Origin: JAIQET01 sp035542575
Lineage (GTDB): Bacteria > Acidobacteriota > Terriglobia > Terriglobales > Acidobacteriaceae
Assembly: GCA_035542575.1 (NCBI GenBank)
Contig: DATKLE010000057.1
Span: forward strand, 6,562 to 70,561
Length of the DNA: 64,000 nt
Direction of reading: 5' to 3'
Below the pieces are notes generated by a model. It searched no databases, was not told the DNA's origin, and saw nothing but the letters and a program-made list of their open reading frames with translations. Positions 20,738 through 28,736 of the stretch are shown one piece after another. Every line of letters begins with the position of its first letter. The stretch's first letter is position 1. A program made the translations under genes and the position numbers.

Positions 20738-20978
20738 AAGGCCATCCTTTCCACTCGCACAAAGACTCTCCTACATTCATTCTAGCTGTCTGGCTGGCCC
20801 CGGAGACGGGCAAATTCCGCTGGGGGAGAGAACACCGGTAATCCGCATTTCCCAAATCGGCTCAAGCCCGTGTAAAATAAAGAGTTGATCCCTGCAGGTG
20901 CGGCGTGAAATGGGGCTTGCCCGCCTTCCGCCGACCCATTCGCCGAATCACGCAATCATTAAGGAGAGTTACTTCGCA

Positions 20979-21539
20979 ATGGCTATTCCCGCGACCCAGC
21001 TTCGCCCCGGCATGATCATCAAGCACAACAATGATCTGCATTCCGTGTTCAGCGTCGAGCACCGCACGCCTGGGAACTTGCGTGCGTTCATCCAGGCCAA
21101 ACTGCGCAACCTGCGGACCGGCGCCATGTTCGAGCACCGCTTCCGCTCCCCCGACCCGATCGAGAAGATCAACGTGGACGAAGTCGAGATGGAGTATCTC
21201 TACAGCGACGGCGATGCGTATTACTTCATGGATACCTCCAACTACGAGCAGACGCACCTGACCAGGGACATCCTGGGCGATGCGGTTGACTACCTCATCC
21301 CCAACTTGCAGATCAAGGTGGAGTTCTTCGACGGCAAGGCGGTGGGAATCGAGTTGCCGCAAACCGTGGAATTGACGGTGATCGAGACTGAACCCGGGTT
21401 GAAGAGCGCGACCGCCTCCAGTGTTACCAAGCCCGCCAAGACCGAGACCGGGCTGGTGGTGCAGGTGCCGCCGTTCATCAATGAGGGCGAGAAGATCCGG
21501 GTGGACACGGCGGAAGGTGTCTATTTGTCGCGGGCGTGA
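20979..21539 (+). CDS. efp: Translation elongation factor P
   Basis: The 186-residue EF-P stimulates peptide-bond formation at polyproline stalls. The start at 20979 has a strong AAGGAGAG ribosome site and gives MAIPATQLRPGMIIKHNNDL; the extension to 20898 is rejected. All three barrel domains are present (KOW-like N-domain, then EVEMEYLYSDGDAYYFMDTS, then C-terminal VQVPPFINEGEKIRVDT). The loop that is post-translationally modified in other bacteria reads EHRTPGNLRAF, placing Asn33 where E. coli has Lys34, so lysine beta-lysylation is not possible there. It precedes acylphosphatase and apt on the same strand. Confidence 0.95.
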   Translation: MAIPATQLRPGMIIKHNNDLHSVFSVEHRTPGNLRAFIQAKLRNLRTGAMFEHRFRSPDPIEKINVDEVEMEYLYSDGDAYYFMDTSNYEQTHLTRDILGDAVDYLIPNLQIKVEFFDGKAVGIELPQTVELTVIETEPGLKSATASSVTKPAKTETGLVVQVPPFINEGEKIRVDTAEGVYLSRA

Positions 21540-21662
21540 TTGTGCGATTCTCATAAGGCAGGGCAAGAGGCTGTGATCATGCGACCTTTCTCGGGTAGGA
21601 GCTGGAGATCACGCCGTCGCGCAGGAAACGAACATAACGGTGATCTTTTCTCTGCCGAACCG

Positions 21663-21965
21663 ATGATGTCTGCGGAACAACACCCGACCCAGGCCCGCCG
21701 CTTCTTGGTGCGCGGACGTGTGCAGGGGGTTGGCTTCCGCTGGTTTGTGGAGCGGGAAGCCCACATTCTCGGCATTGCCGGATGGGTGCGCAATAATCCC
21801 GACAGCAGCGTGGAAGTGTTCGCCGTCGGCACCCGCGACCAGCTTTCCGGTTTGCGGTCGCGCCTGCGCGAGGGCCCGCGGGCGGCGCGCGTGGACGAGG
21901 TCGAAGAATTTGAGGCCAAGCCAGTCCCCGGCCTGAGCGCATTTCGTATTGAAGGAGCGTGGTAG
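21663..21965 (+). CDS. acyP: Acylphosphatase
   Basis: The product of about 100 residues hydrolyses acyl phosphates. The signature GRVQGVGFRWFVEREA carries the catalytic Arg, and GWVRNNPDSSVEV carries the catalytic Asn. Two ATG codons are adjacent (21663, 21666) and no good ribosome site separates them; the frame is open upstream to 21540 but that part has no family similarity. The stop codon TAG is directly followed by the apt ATG, so the two genes are probably co-transcribed and coupled. Cytoplasmic. Confidence 0.9.
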   Translation: MMSAEQHPTQARRFLVRGRVQGVGFRWFVEREAHILGIAGWVRNNPDSSVEVFAVGTRDQLSGLRSRLREGPRAARVDEVEEFEAKPVPGLSAFRIEGAW

Positions 21966-22508
21966 ATGTCCAAGTCGGGTTTGAATTCCGATCAACTCAA
22001 GAAACTGATCCGAGAAGTGCCCGATTTCCCCAAGAAGGGGATCCTGTTCTACGACATCACCACTCTCCTCAAAGACAAGCGGGGCTTCGCCACGCTGATT
22101 GATCAACTGGCCGAGCACTACATTGGCAAGAAGATTGATTTGATTCTGGGGATGGAAGCCCGCGGCTTTATCTTCGGCCCCGCGCTGGCCTACCGCCTGA
22201 ACGCCGGCTTTGTGCCGGTGCGCAAGCCCGGCAAGCTTCCCGCCGCCACCGCCAACGTGGAGTACAAACTGGAATACGGCAGCAACGCGCTCGAGGTCCA
22301 CAAAGACGCCATCCAGTCCGGCCAGCGCGTCCTTATCGTGGACGACTTGCTGGCGACCGGCGGTACCGCCCAGGCCACCGTCAAGCTCGCCACTTCACTG
22401 GGCGCGGAAATCTCAGGCCTGGGATTTGTGGTGGAATTGGATTTTCTTAAGGGCCGGGAAAAGCTGAAGGGCTACGACGTCTTCTCGCTACTGCACTACG
22501 ACAAATAA
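21966..22508 (+). CDS. apt: Adenine phosphoribosyltransferase
   Basis: Apt salvages adenine with PRPP to form AMP. The 180-residue protein has the normal length. The N-terminal hood reads IREVPDFPKKGILFYDITTL, the EARGFIFGPALAYRL segment is present, and the PRPP-binding motif VLIVDDLLATGGTAQA (about 118-133) is intact. It starts one base after the acylphosphatase stop codon. Cytoplasmic purine salvage. Confidence 0.97.
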   Translation: MSKSGLNSDQLKKLIREVPDFPKKGILFYDITTLLKDKRGFATLIDQLAEHYIGKKIDLILGMEARGFIFGPALAYRLNAGFVPVRKPGKLPAATANVEYKLEYGSNALEVHKDAIQSGQRVLIVDDLLATGGTAQATVKLATSLGAEISGLGFVVELDFLKGREKLKGYDVFSLLHYDK

Positions 22509-22532
22509 TCGAAGGGCCGGAGCCACCGCCAT

Positions 22533-22760
22533 TTACCTAAGGAGTCGCGCAATCAGCATTCCAATTGCGGTCCAGCCCGCAATGCTGACCCCTGCCATGA
22601 TGGCGAGACCCATGATCATGTCCCAGTTGGTGCCTTGCCGGTGAATGGAATGCGGAAGGCCTTGCACGCCAGTATCGCGCGAGGCCTGGCGGGAAACGCA
22701 GAAGACTTGGCGCGGCGCCCGTGGCGGCGGATATTGCGAGCTTGATGGGATGGGATTCAT
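22533..22760 (-). CDS. Possible small membrane protein
   Basis: An open frame of 75 residues from the ATG at 22760 ends in one clear transmembrane helix (WDMIMGLAIMAGVSIAGWTA, then IGMLIARLLR). The first 45 residues are polar and proline-rich with no recognised motif. The ribosome site is weak, and the frame can be extended upstream to 22838. It is supported mainly by the membrane segment and the absence of any other gene in 22509-22911. It could be a small-protein gene or chance. Function unknown. Confidence 0.4.
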   Translation of the reverse strand: MNPIPSSSQYPPPRAPRQVFCVSRQASRDTGVQGLPHSIHRQGTNWDMIMGLAIMAGVSIAGWTAIGMLIARLLR

Positions 22761-22911
22761 CAAGTTCCAGTCAGATTGCTTTCTTTCAAGATCTGAGTAT
22801 TGCAGAGCGGTTCGGCGCCTGGCACACCAATCGGTCAAAATCTTGTAAAAGTTCCTTTACAAAGAAGCGGTCAACGCTGAGATGCGATTCTTGTGGGCGC
22901 GGAGACGCGCT

Positions 22912-23172
22912 TTACTCGGGACCGGTAACTACCAGCACAGCATCCTTTGCCAGATAGCTCTTGCGCCGGAACCAGTCTTCCATGGCATGGCTCAACTGAT
23001 CGATCGGGACATGCGTGCCGATCTCCATCACGCCATCGGCCACCGGCAAGGTGTCATCAAACACGCTGGCATTGGTGAAGTTGCGCATGGAGAAGCTGTC
23101 CAGCCACTTGAGCGGGCAGGAATGGCGCTGGCCGTCATGTTCGTACTCCACGCGGATTTTGCGGGCAAACAT
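22912..23172 (-). CDS. Conserved-looking small hypothetical protein
   Basis: The 86-residue product (starting MFARKIRVEYEHDGQRHSCP) has alternating strand-like and helical segments, no signal peptide or membrane helix, and a single cysteine. It lies 43 bp downstream of the radical SAM gene on the same strand, so the two may be co-transcribed. The gap between them contains an AACCACAGAGGACA element. It reads as a globular domain rather than a RiPP precursor. I do not recognise the family and assign no function. Confidence 0.6.
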   Translation of the reverse strand: MFARKIRVEYEHDGQRHSCPLKWLDSFSMRNFTNASVFDDTLPVADGVMEIGTHVPIDQLSHAMEDWFRRKSYLAKDAVLVVTGPE

Positions 23173-23215
23173 GCTCAGGATTTAACCACAGAGGACATGC
23201 GGGGCGCAGGCGCGC

Positions 23216-24286
23216 TCAGGTGTCAATCTGCACCAGCGGACCCTCGGCCTGGGGTGAAGGAAGCGAGCCCCAGCGCGACGGCATCACCGCTCCCGCCTTC
23301 AGCCGGTTGGCGGCGGAACCGATCGCGATAGAGGCCCGTACCAGGTGTCCGGCCTTCAAGGGTCCCAGCAGCGCGAAATCTCTCAAGTGGTGCACGCCGG
23401 CAGTCACCGCACAGCCGCATTGGCTGCAATCCGGCGTGCCCCCGAAGATGCAGGGCTCGACCCGGGTGCGCAAGTCGGCCGTGTAGTTGGTGGACATCTT
23501 GGAGAACAGGCACGCCCGCGGGTGGGACGGCGGAGAAAGCAGAGCTTTTGCCAGGCTCGGGGTCATCAGCAGCTTCGGATGTCTTGCTGATAACCCTGGC
23601 AACTCCTGCGCCAGCCGGTGGCGGTCTTCGGCAGTGAGCTTCTCCGCGCTCTCCTCCCCCACCTGCGGACTGTAAAGGCTTACCCAGATACGGCTCACCT
23701 CCGGACGCGCTTCCCAGAAAGCCATAAATTCTCCCAGGTATCCGGAGCGCTGCAGCATGGGGTGGGTAATGGTGCAGTGGATGTTCACCTGGCGGCCTTC
23801 GATGTTCTTCAGGATGCGCTCGTAGGTGGCGGGGGCGCGGCGTACATTGTGGTGCTCGGGCAATCCATCCACGGAAACCGCCACCCGCAATCTCGGCAGC
23901 TTCATCCACTCCTGGGGAATGGGAATCACGGCGCTGGTAACGACCATCACAAAGCGCCCGCGAGAGCTGAGTTCGGGAAGAATGCGGCTGAGCTCCCGGT
24001 GGCGGACCAGCGGCTCGCCCCCGACCAGCGACACGTGCAGGGCCTTGTGCTTCTCCACCAGTTTCAGAACACCTTCCACCAGGGCGTCGCCGCGATAATC
24101 CGACAACTCGCGCAGCGTCTGGCCTCCGCCGAGATGGTCCTCGCCATAGGCGTAGCAGCCGGGACAGTGCAGCGGGCACTCGCGGGTAATCTCGATGGAA
24201 AGCATGGGAGCGCTTCCACTGAGAATGTTCCACCAGGCGGCGAGCATCTCCCCCACAGAAATGCCGGGACGAGAGTTGGTTTGCAT
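23216..24286 (-). CDS. Radical SAM protein with extra C-terminal cysteines
   Basis: The 356-residue enzyme has the radical SAM cluster motif CPLHCPGC (Cys37, Cys41, Cys44), followed by the GGEP SAM motif (89-92, VSLVGGEP) and a partial TIM barrel. The C-terminal third contains Cys259, Cys279, Cys287, Cys290 and Cys292 (CIFGGTPDCSQCGC), suggesting an auxiliary Fe-S cluster of SPASM/Twitch type. It resembles the HpnH/MoaA/AslB-like 'IEITRECPLHCPGCYAYG' group; the substrate is unknown. A start at 24286 fits the family. Downstream genes are small proteins of unknown function; the upstream PEP carboxykinase has its own terminator, so it is transcribed separately. Confidence 0.85.
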   Translation of the reverse strand: MQTNSRPGISVGEMLAAWWNILSGSAPMLSIEITRECPLHCPGCYAYGEDHLGGGQTLRELSDYRGDALVEGVLKLVEKHKALHVSLVGGEPLVRHRELSRILPELSSRGRFVMVVTSAVIPIPQEWMKLPRLRVAVSVDGLPEHHNVRRAPATYERILKNIEGRQVNIHCTITHPMLQRSGYLGEFMAFWEARPEVSRIWVSLYSPQVGEESAEKLTAEDRHRLAQELPGLSARHPKLLMTPSLAKALLSPPSHPRACLFSKMSTNYTADLRTRVEPCIFGGTPDCSQCGCAVTAGVHHLRDFALLGPLKAGHLVRASIAIGSAANRLKAGAVMPSRWGSLPSPQAEGPLVQIDT

Positions 24287-24322
24287 TGGTCGGTTAGATG
24301 CAGTTGTATCACAACGCGGCAG

Positions 24323-24357
24323 GAAAAAAGCAAAGGCCGGAGATCGCCCCCGGCCTT
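24323..24357 (-). terminator. Intrinsic terminator of pckG
   Basis: On the minus strand an 8-bp perfect stem AAGGCCGG/CCGGCCTT (plus-strand 24333-24340 and 24350-24357, 9-nt loop) is followed by TTGC and six T residues. It begins 22 bp beyond the pckG stop. Confidence 0.85.
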
Positions 24358-24379
24358 CGACAACAATTTAAAGGGGCAG

Positions 24380-26212
24380 CTACTTTTTGGCCGCCTTCAG
24401 GCGCGCCTCCAGATCGTCGACCTCGCGGCTCAAGCCTTCGGGAAGATGGCTGCCGAATTTGGCGAAATGCTCCCGGATCAGCGGCACTTCAGCAAGCCAG
24501 CCGTCCAAGTCGACGCTGAGCAGCTTGGCAAGATTGGCAGAAGAAAGGTCCAGACTTTGCAGGTCAAGGTCGGTGGTGCCGGGAAGGCGTCCAATGGGCG
24601 TGTCTACGGCCTTTGCTTTGCCTTCGCAGCGCTCGAAGATCCACTTCAGCACCCGGCTGTTCTCGCCATACCCCGGCCACAGGAACTTGCCTTTCTCGTC
24701 GGTGCGGAACCAGTTCACGTAATAAATCCTGGGCAGCTTCGCGCCGGGTTTGGCGCCGATCTTGAGGTAATGCGCGAAGTAGTCGCCCATGTTGTAGCCG
24801 CAGAAAGGCAGCATGGCCATGGGGTCGCGCCGCAGCTGACCGACCTTGCCGGCCGCGGCCGCGGTGGTTTCGCTGCTGGCGGTGGCGCCCAGGAAGGTGC
24901 CGTGCTGCCAGCTGAAAGCCTCGATCACCAGGGGAACAACTCCGGCGCGGCGTCCGCCGAACAGGATGGCGTCAATGGGAACGCCCTTGGGATCCTCCCA
25001 CTCGGGCGCGATCACCGGGCACTGCCGCGCGGGCGTGGTGAAACGGGCGTTGGGATGCGCCGCTTTGCGCCCTGAGCCCGCGGTCCAGGGCCGACGCAGC
25101 CAGTCCATCAACTCGGCAGGCTTTTCGTCGGTCATGGCTTCCCACCAAACGTCGCCGTCCGGGGTCATGGCGCAGTTGGTGAAGATGGAATTCTTTGTGG
25201 CGGTGAGCATGGCGTTACGGTTGGACTTCATGCTCGTGCCAGGGGCCACGCCGAAGAAGCCGTATTCGGGATTGATGGCATAGAGCCGGCCGTCGGCGCC
25301 GAACTTCATCCAGGCGATGTCGTCGCCTATGGTTTCCACCTTCCAGCCGGGAATCGTGGGGATCAGCATGGCCAGGTTGGTTTTGCCGCAGGCCGAAGGG
25401 AAGGCGCCGGTCATGTACCTGACTTGGTCGGAGGGGCTGGTCATTTTCAGGATGAGCATGTGCTCGGCCATCCAGCCCTCGTCGCGGGCCTGCACCGAGG
25501 CGATGCGCAGCGCGTGACACTTCTTGCCCAGCAGCGCGTTGCCGCCGTAGCCCGAGCCGTAGGACCAGATCTCCCGCGTGTCCGGGAAGTGGCAGATGTA
25601 TTTCTCCTGCGGGTTGTTGGGCCAAGGTGTGTCCTGATCGTTCGGGCCAAGCGGCGCGCCGACGGAATGCAGCCCTTTGACAAACTCGCCGTCTTCGCCC
25701 AGCACTTCCAGCACCCGCGTACCCACCCGAGCCATGATGTGCATATTGGCGACGACGTAGGGTGAGTCGGTGATCTCGACTCCGATCTTGGCGATGGGGG
25801 AGCCGATTGGGCCCATGCTGTAAGGGATCACATAGAGGGTGCGTCCGGTCATCGAGCCGCTGTAAAGCCCCTTCAGCTTCTCCGTCATCTTGACCGGGTC
25901 TTCCCAGTTGTTGGTCGGACCAGCTTCGTCTTTGGTGCGGGCGCAAATGAAGGTTCGGTCCTCGACGCGGGCCACGTCTGCGGGATTCGACCGTACCAGA
26001 ACGCTGTTGGGACGCCTGTCCTCGGCCAAAGGAATCGCCGTGCCGGCCAGAATCATGAGCCGGAGCATGGCCTGGTACTCCTCCTGCGACCCGTCGCACC
26101 AGTGAATGCGGTCCGGTTTGCACATCTGCGCGACCTCATCCACCCATTGCGCCAAACGCTTGTGTTTGCGTTCGCGGGGGGCGGTTTCAACTTCCAACGT
26201 AAGACTGGACAT
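24380..26212 (-). CDS. pckG: Phosphoenolpyruvate carboxykinase (GTP)
   Basis: PckG converts oxaloacetate and GTP to PEP, CO2 and GDP for gluconeogenesis. The 610-residue length is typical for the GTP-dependent class. The kinase-1a loop is FPSACGKTNLAM (271-282), containing the reactive Cys of this class. RIHWCDGSQEEY near the N-terminus and the substrate segment SYGSGYGGNALLGKKC are also intact. It is cytoplasmic, a single gene with its own strong terminator and about 285 bp of upstream non-coding DNA. Gluconeogenesis from amino or organic acids fits the presence of gdhA in the same region. Confidence 0.97.
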   Translation of the reverse strand: MSSLTLEVETAPRERKHKRLAQWVDEVAQMCKPDRIHWCDGSQEEYQAMLRLMILAGTAIPLAEDRRPNSVLVRSNPADVARVEDRTFICARTKDEAGPTNNWEDPVKMTEKLKGLYSGSMTGRTLYVIPYSMGPIGSPIAKIGVEITDSPYVVANMHIMARVGTRVLEVLGEDGEFVKGLHSVGAPLGPNDQDTPWPNNPQEKYICHFPDTREIWSYGSGYGGNALLGKKCHALRIASVQARDEGWMAEHMLILKMTSPSDQVRYMTGAFPSACGKTNLAMLIPTIPGWKVETIGDDIAWMKFGADGRLYAINPEYGFFGVAPGTSMKSNRNAMLTATKNSIFTNCAMTPDGDVWWEAMTDEKPAELMDWLRRPWTAGSGRKAAHPNARFTTPARQCPVIAPEWEDPKGVPIDAILFGGRRAGVVPLVIEAFSWQHGTFLGATASSETTAAAAGKVGQLRRDPMAMLPFCGYNMGDYFAHYLKIGAKPGAKLPRIYYVNWFRTDEKGKFLWPGYGENSRVLKWIFERCEGKAKAVDTPIGRLPGTTDLDLQSLDLSSANLAKLLSVDLDGWLAEVPLIREHFAKFGSHLPEGLSREVDDLEARLKAAKK

Positions 26213-26497
26213 AAAGGCGTCTCCTCGAGCGGCTAAATCGCGGTCGCGCTATCAGGCACTACGCACACAAAAAGAAACAGCTATAAGAACAAGGGCAGTA
26301 TTGTCCCTCATTTGCAAGGACGTTCCAAGTGCCGGACGCGCCCCTGCCACTAGCACCCGTACACGCTAACTGAAGTTATTGTCTCGAGTGGGGTCTGTTG
26401 AGGCAGTGCGTCAGCGCACAACTGGTTGTGATGCATGCACTTGGCCGATGTTCGGAGCTAGAGGGACGTGCCAAGAAAGGCGCAGCTCCTGTCTGAG
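26213..26497. other. Non-coding gap upstream of pckG
   Basis: No convincing gene, RNA or repeat is visible in this 285-bp stretch between pckG and the hypothetical gene at 26498. The part next to pckG is AT-richer (for example AAAAAGAAACAGCTATAAGA on the plus strand) and probably holds the pckG promoter, but no pair of boxes is convincing. Confidence 0.5.
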
Positions 26498-26866
26498 CTA
26501 AGGTCCGACTCGGGAGGGGGTCTGTGCCTGCGCTTCGGCCACCACGGCCTCCGAATGCTTGAGGGTCTCATCCACCGTGAGCGAGTACATCTCACGTCCC
26601 ACGCCCTCGCCCGACTCTAGCACGTGCTTAAGGTAATGGCCGGCAATCTCAGTGGCCAGCCGGTCGGTAATGACTTTGCCGGTGCGGTTCTTGTACTCCA
26701 CCCAGGCGGGATGGGGCAGGGCAATCCACACCGGACGCCCGTCCACCAGGAACTTGATGTCCACCGCGTCGGCATGACGCGTGGCAATGGCCACGATCAG
26801 CGCCTGATAAAGGCAGTGCACCGGCTTCCTGCTCCAGCGGTCAACGGCTTGGAAATCCGCGTACAT
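26498..26866 (-). CDS. Hypothetical protein, 122 aa
   Basis: The product starts MYADFQAVDRWSRKPVHCLY and mixes helices and strands (DAVDIKFLVDGRPVWIALPH) with a charged helical C-terminus. It has no signal peptide, membrane segment or recognised motif. A TAGGAAC ribosome-like site and a TATAGT (26878-26883 on the minus strand) directly precede the ATG, supporting a real, separately transcribed gene. It is divergent from purN. Function unknown. Confidence 0.65.
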   Translation of the reverse strand: MYADFQAVDRWSRKPVHCLYQALIVAIATRHADAVDIKFLVDGRPVWIALPHPAWVEYKNRTGKVITDRLATEIAGHYLKHVLESGEGVGREMYSLTVDETLKHSEAVVAEAQAQTPSRVGP

Positions 26867-27017
26867 GTTCCTAGAAAACTATATCGGAGCCAAGGCGACG
26901 CCGGCAAACCGGCTCAATGCGTGAGATGGAGGCGGCAGGCTCGGCAGTCTATTTCCCGAATCTGCAACTACCAGCTCGGAATCAGAACTTCGCTGTGTCT
27001 CCGGCGTGCGCGTGAAT

Positions 27018-27023
27018 TATGAT
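27018..27023 (+). promoter_or_regulatory. -10 box of purN, leaderless arrangement
   Basis: TATGAT ends 6 nt before the purN ATG (27030), so transcription would begin at or next to the A of the start codon. No ribosome site fits between. No convincing -35 is visible. Confidence 0.5.
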
Positions 27024-27029
27024 TTTGCC

Positions 27030-27644
27030 ATGCACACCCTCGGCATCCTTCTCTCCGGACGCGGCTCCAATTTTGAAGCCATCGCCAAGAACGTCGCCGC
27101 GGGGCGCATTCCGAACGCGCGCATCGCTGTCGTGATCTCCAACAGGACGGATGCGGGCGGATTGGAGATCGCCCAGCGCCTCGGTCTTACCACGTTTGTG
27201 GTTCCCTCGAAAGGCAAGGAGCGCGAACAGCACGACCGCGAAGTGGTGGCCTTGCTCAAGGACCATGAAGTTGATCTGGTGTGTCTCGCGGGATACATGC
27301 GCCTGCTCTCCCCTTGGTTTGTGCAGCAGTTCCCGCAGCGTATTCTGAATATTCATCCGTCGCTTTTGCCTGCCTTCCCCGGACTCGAAGCGCAGCAGCA
27401 AGCCTTCGCCTACGGCGTGAAGGTGGCGGGCTGCACGGTACATTTTGTGGACGAAGAACTCGACCACGGAGCGATCATTGTGCAGAAAACGGTTCCCGTG
27501 CTCGACGGCGATGATGAGCACACGCTGGCCGCGCGCATTCTGGAGCAGGAACACATCGCGTATTCGGAAGCGATCAACGTTGTACTACAGGGGAACTACG
27601 ACGTCGTGGGTAGAAGACTGGTGAGAAAGGTCACTGCGGAATAG
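27030..27644 (+). CDS. purN: Phosphoribosylglycinamide formyltransferase
   Basis: PurN formylates GAR with 10-formyl-THF, the third step of purine synthesis. The 204-residue protein starts at 27030 (HTLGILLSGRGSNFEAIAKN); the frame is open 24 nt further, but the -10 box lies in that part. The catalytic segment NIHPSLLPAFPG with the Asn-x-His pair, and a downstream DHGAIIVQ with the catalytic Asp, are intact. It ends 4 bp before the next gene (thioredoxin-TPR), so the two are likely co-transcribed. Cytoplasmic. Confidence 0.95.
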   Translation: MHTLGILLSGRGSNFEAIAKNVAAGRIPNARIAVVISNRTDAGGLEIAQRLGLTTFVVPSKGKEREQHDREVVALLKDHEVDLVCLAGYMRLLSPWFVQQFPQRILNIHPSLLPAFPGLEAQQQAFAYGVKVAGCTVHFVDEELDHGAIIVQKTVPVLDGDDEHTLAARILEQEHIAYSEAINVVLQGNYDVVGRRLVRKVTAE

Positions 27645-27648
27645 CAGC

Positions 27649-28680
27649 ATGCGCTACGCCAAAATCCTGCTGGTCTTGATTTGTTTTGCCACTCCGGCGC
27701 TGTCACAGGAGGCATCGGAAGGGCCGACAGATGCAAAAGCACAGGCAACCTACAAGAAAGCCCTCGCTCACCTCCAGAAACACGAGACACTCGCCGCGCT
27801 GGACGACTTCAAGAAGGCAGACAAGCAGGACGGTGGGCATTGCTCGGGATGCCAGAAGGGGATGGTGAAGTACGGGATTGAGCTTCAGGAATGGAAAACT
27901 GCCCAGGCTGGGGCCGAAGAGCTGATCGCGGAAGCGCAGGGGGACAAGTACATCGCGGTGGCGCACTACCAGCTGGGCGTGGTGATCATGAAGGAGGCAC
28001 TCCTCAAGAACAAGCAGGAATTGTTCGCCCGCGCACATGATGAGATGAGCAAGGCGCTAACCGCATATGCCAATTTTCCGGGCGCGATCTTTGGGGATGG
28101 AAAGGCACTGGCTCACTTGAATCGAGATGAGGAAGCAAAGAAACGCTTCGAGCTCGTCGTTAAGATCCTGCCAGAAGGTGACCTGGACCGGCAGCGGGCC
28201 TTGCGGTACCTCGCCAAACCCGAACTGGCGCGCGCCAGGATGGCGCCGCCGTTTTCGGTCGTAACCACCGACGGGCAGCACATCTCGATGGATGATCTGA
28301 CCGGCAAAGTGGTGCTGATCGACTTTTGGGCCACCTGGTGCGGGCCTTGCAAGGCTGCCCTTCCCCACATGCGGGACATCGTCAAGAAGTTCCAGGGGCA
28401 GCCACTGCTAGTGCTGAGCGTCAGTGTCGACGACGACGAGGCGAAGTGGAGGAAATTCATTGCAGAGAACGGCATGACCTGGTCGCAGTACTTCGATGGC
28501 GGGTTTACCGGACCTATCGCGCGAATCTTTGCCGTACATGCGATTCCCCAGACCTTCACCATTGACGTCGACGGCGTGCTGCAGGATCAGCACATCGGCG
28601 ATGCCTCGATCGAAAGTAAGTTGAAAAAGCTTGTGGCGCAGGCGCAAGAGCTTGGCGGCGCCAATAAGACGATGCAATGA
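27649..28680 (+). CDS. Exported TPR-thioredoxin (TlpA-like) protein
   Basis: The 343-residue protein has a signal peptide (MRYAKILLVLICFATPALSQ), an N-terminal TPR-like helical part (about 30-190, with a CSGC pair at 65-68) and a C-terminal TlpA/ResA-type thioredoxin domain with WCGPC (230-234), cis-proline in AIPQTF, and the typical DFWATWCGPCKAALPHM context. It is probably a periplasmic thiol-disulfide oxidoreductase; TlpA relatives keep cytochrome c apoproteins or copper sites reduced. It starts 4 bp after purN. The electron donor and clients are unknown. Confidence 0.9.
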   Translation: MRYAKILLVLICFATPALSQEASEGPTDAKAQATYKKALAHLQKHETLAALDDFKKADKQDGGHCSGCQKGMVKYGIELQEWKTAQAGAEELIAEAQGDKYIAVAHYQLGVVIMKEALLKNKQELFARAHDEMSKALTAYANFPGAIFGDGKALAHLNRDEEAKKRFELVVKILPEGDLDRQRALRYLAKPELARARMAPPFSVVTTDGQHISMDDLTGKVVLIDFWATWCGPCKAALPHMRDIVKKFQGQPLLVLSVSVDDDEAKWRKFIAENGMTWSQYFDGGFTGPIARIFAVHAIPQTFTIDVDGVLQDQHIGDASIESKLKKLVAQAQELGGANKTMQ

Positions 28681-28722
28681 CTCGAGGTCTTCTGCTTCCT
28701 GACTTCCACCTCCCGCATTCCT

Positions 28723-28728
28723 TATAAT
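28723..28728 (+). promoter_or_regulatory. -10 box of tyrS, near-leaderless
   Basis: A perfect TATAAT ends 8 nt before the tyrS ATG (28737). The predicted transcript would start within 2 nt of the start codon, and no Shine-Dalgarno sequence fits. Confidence 0.55.
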
Positions 28729-28736
28729 GCTTGCCG

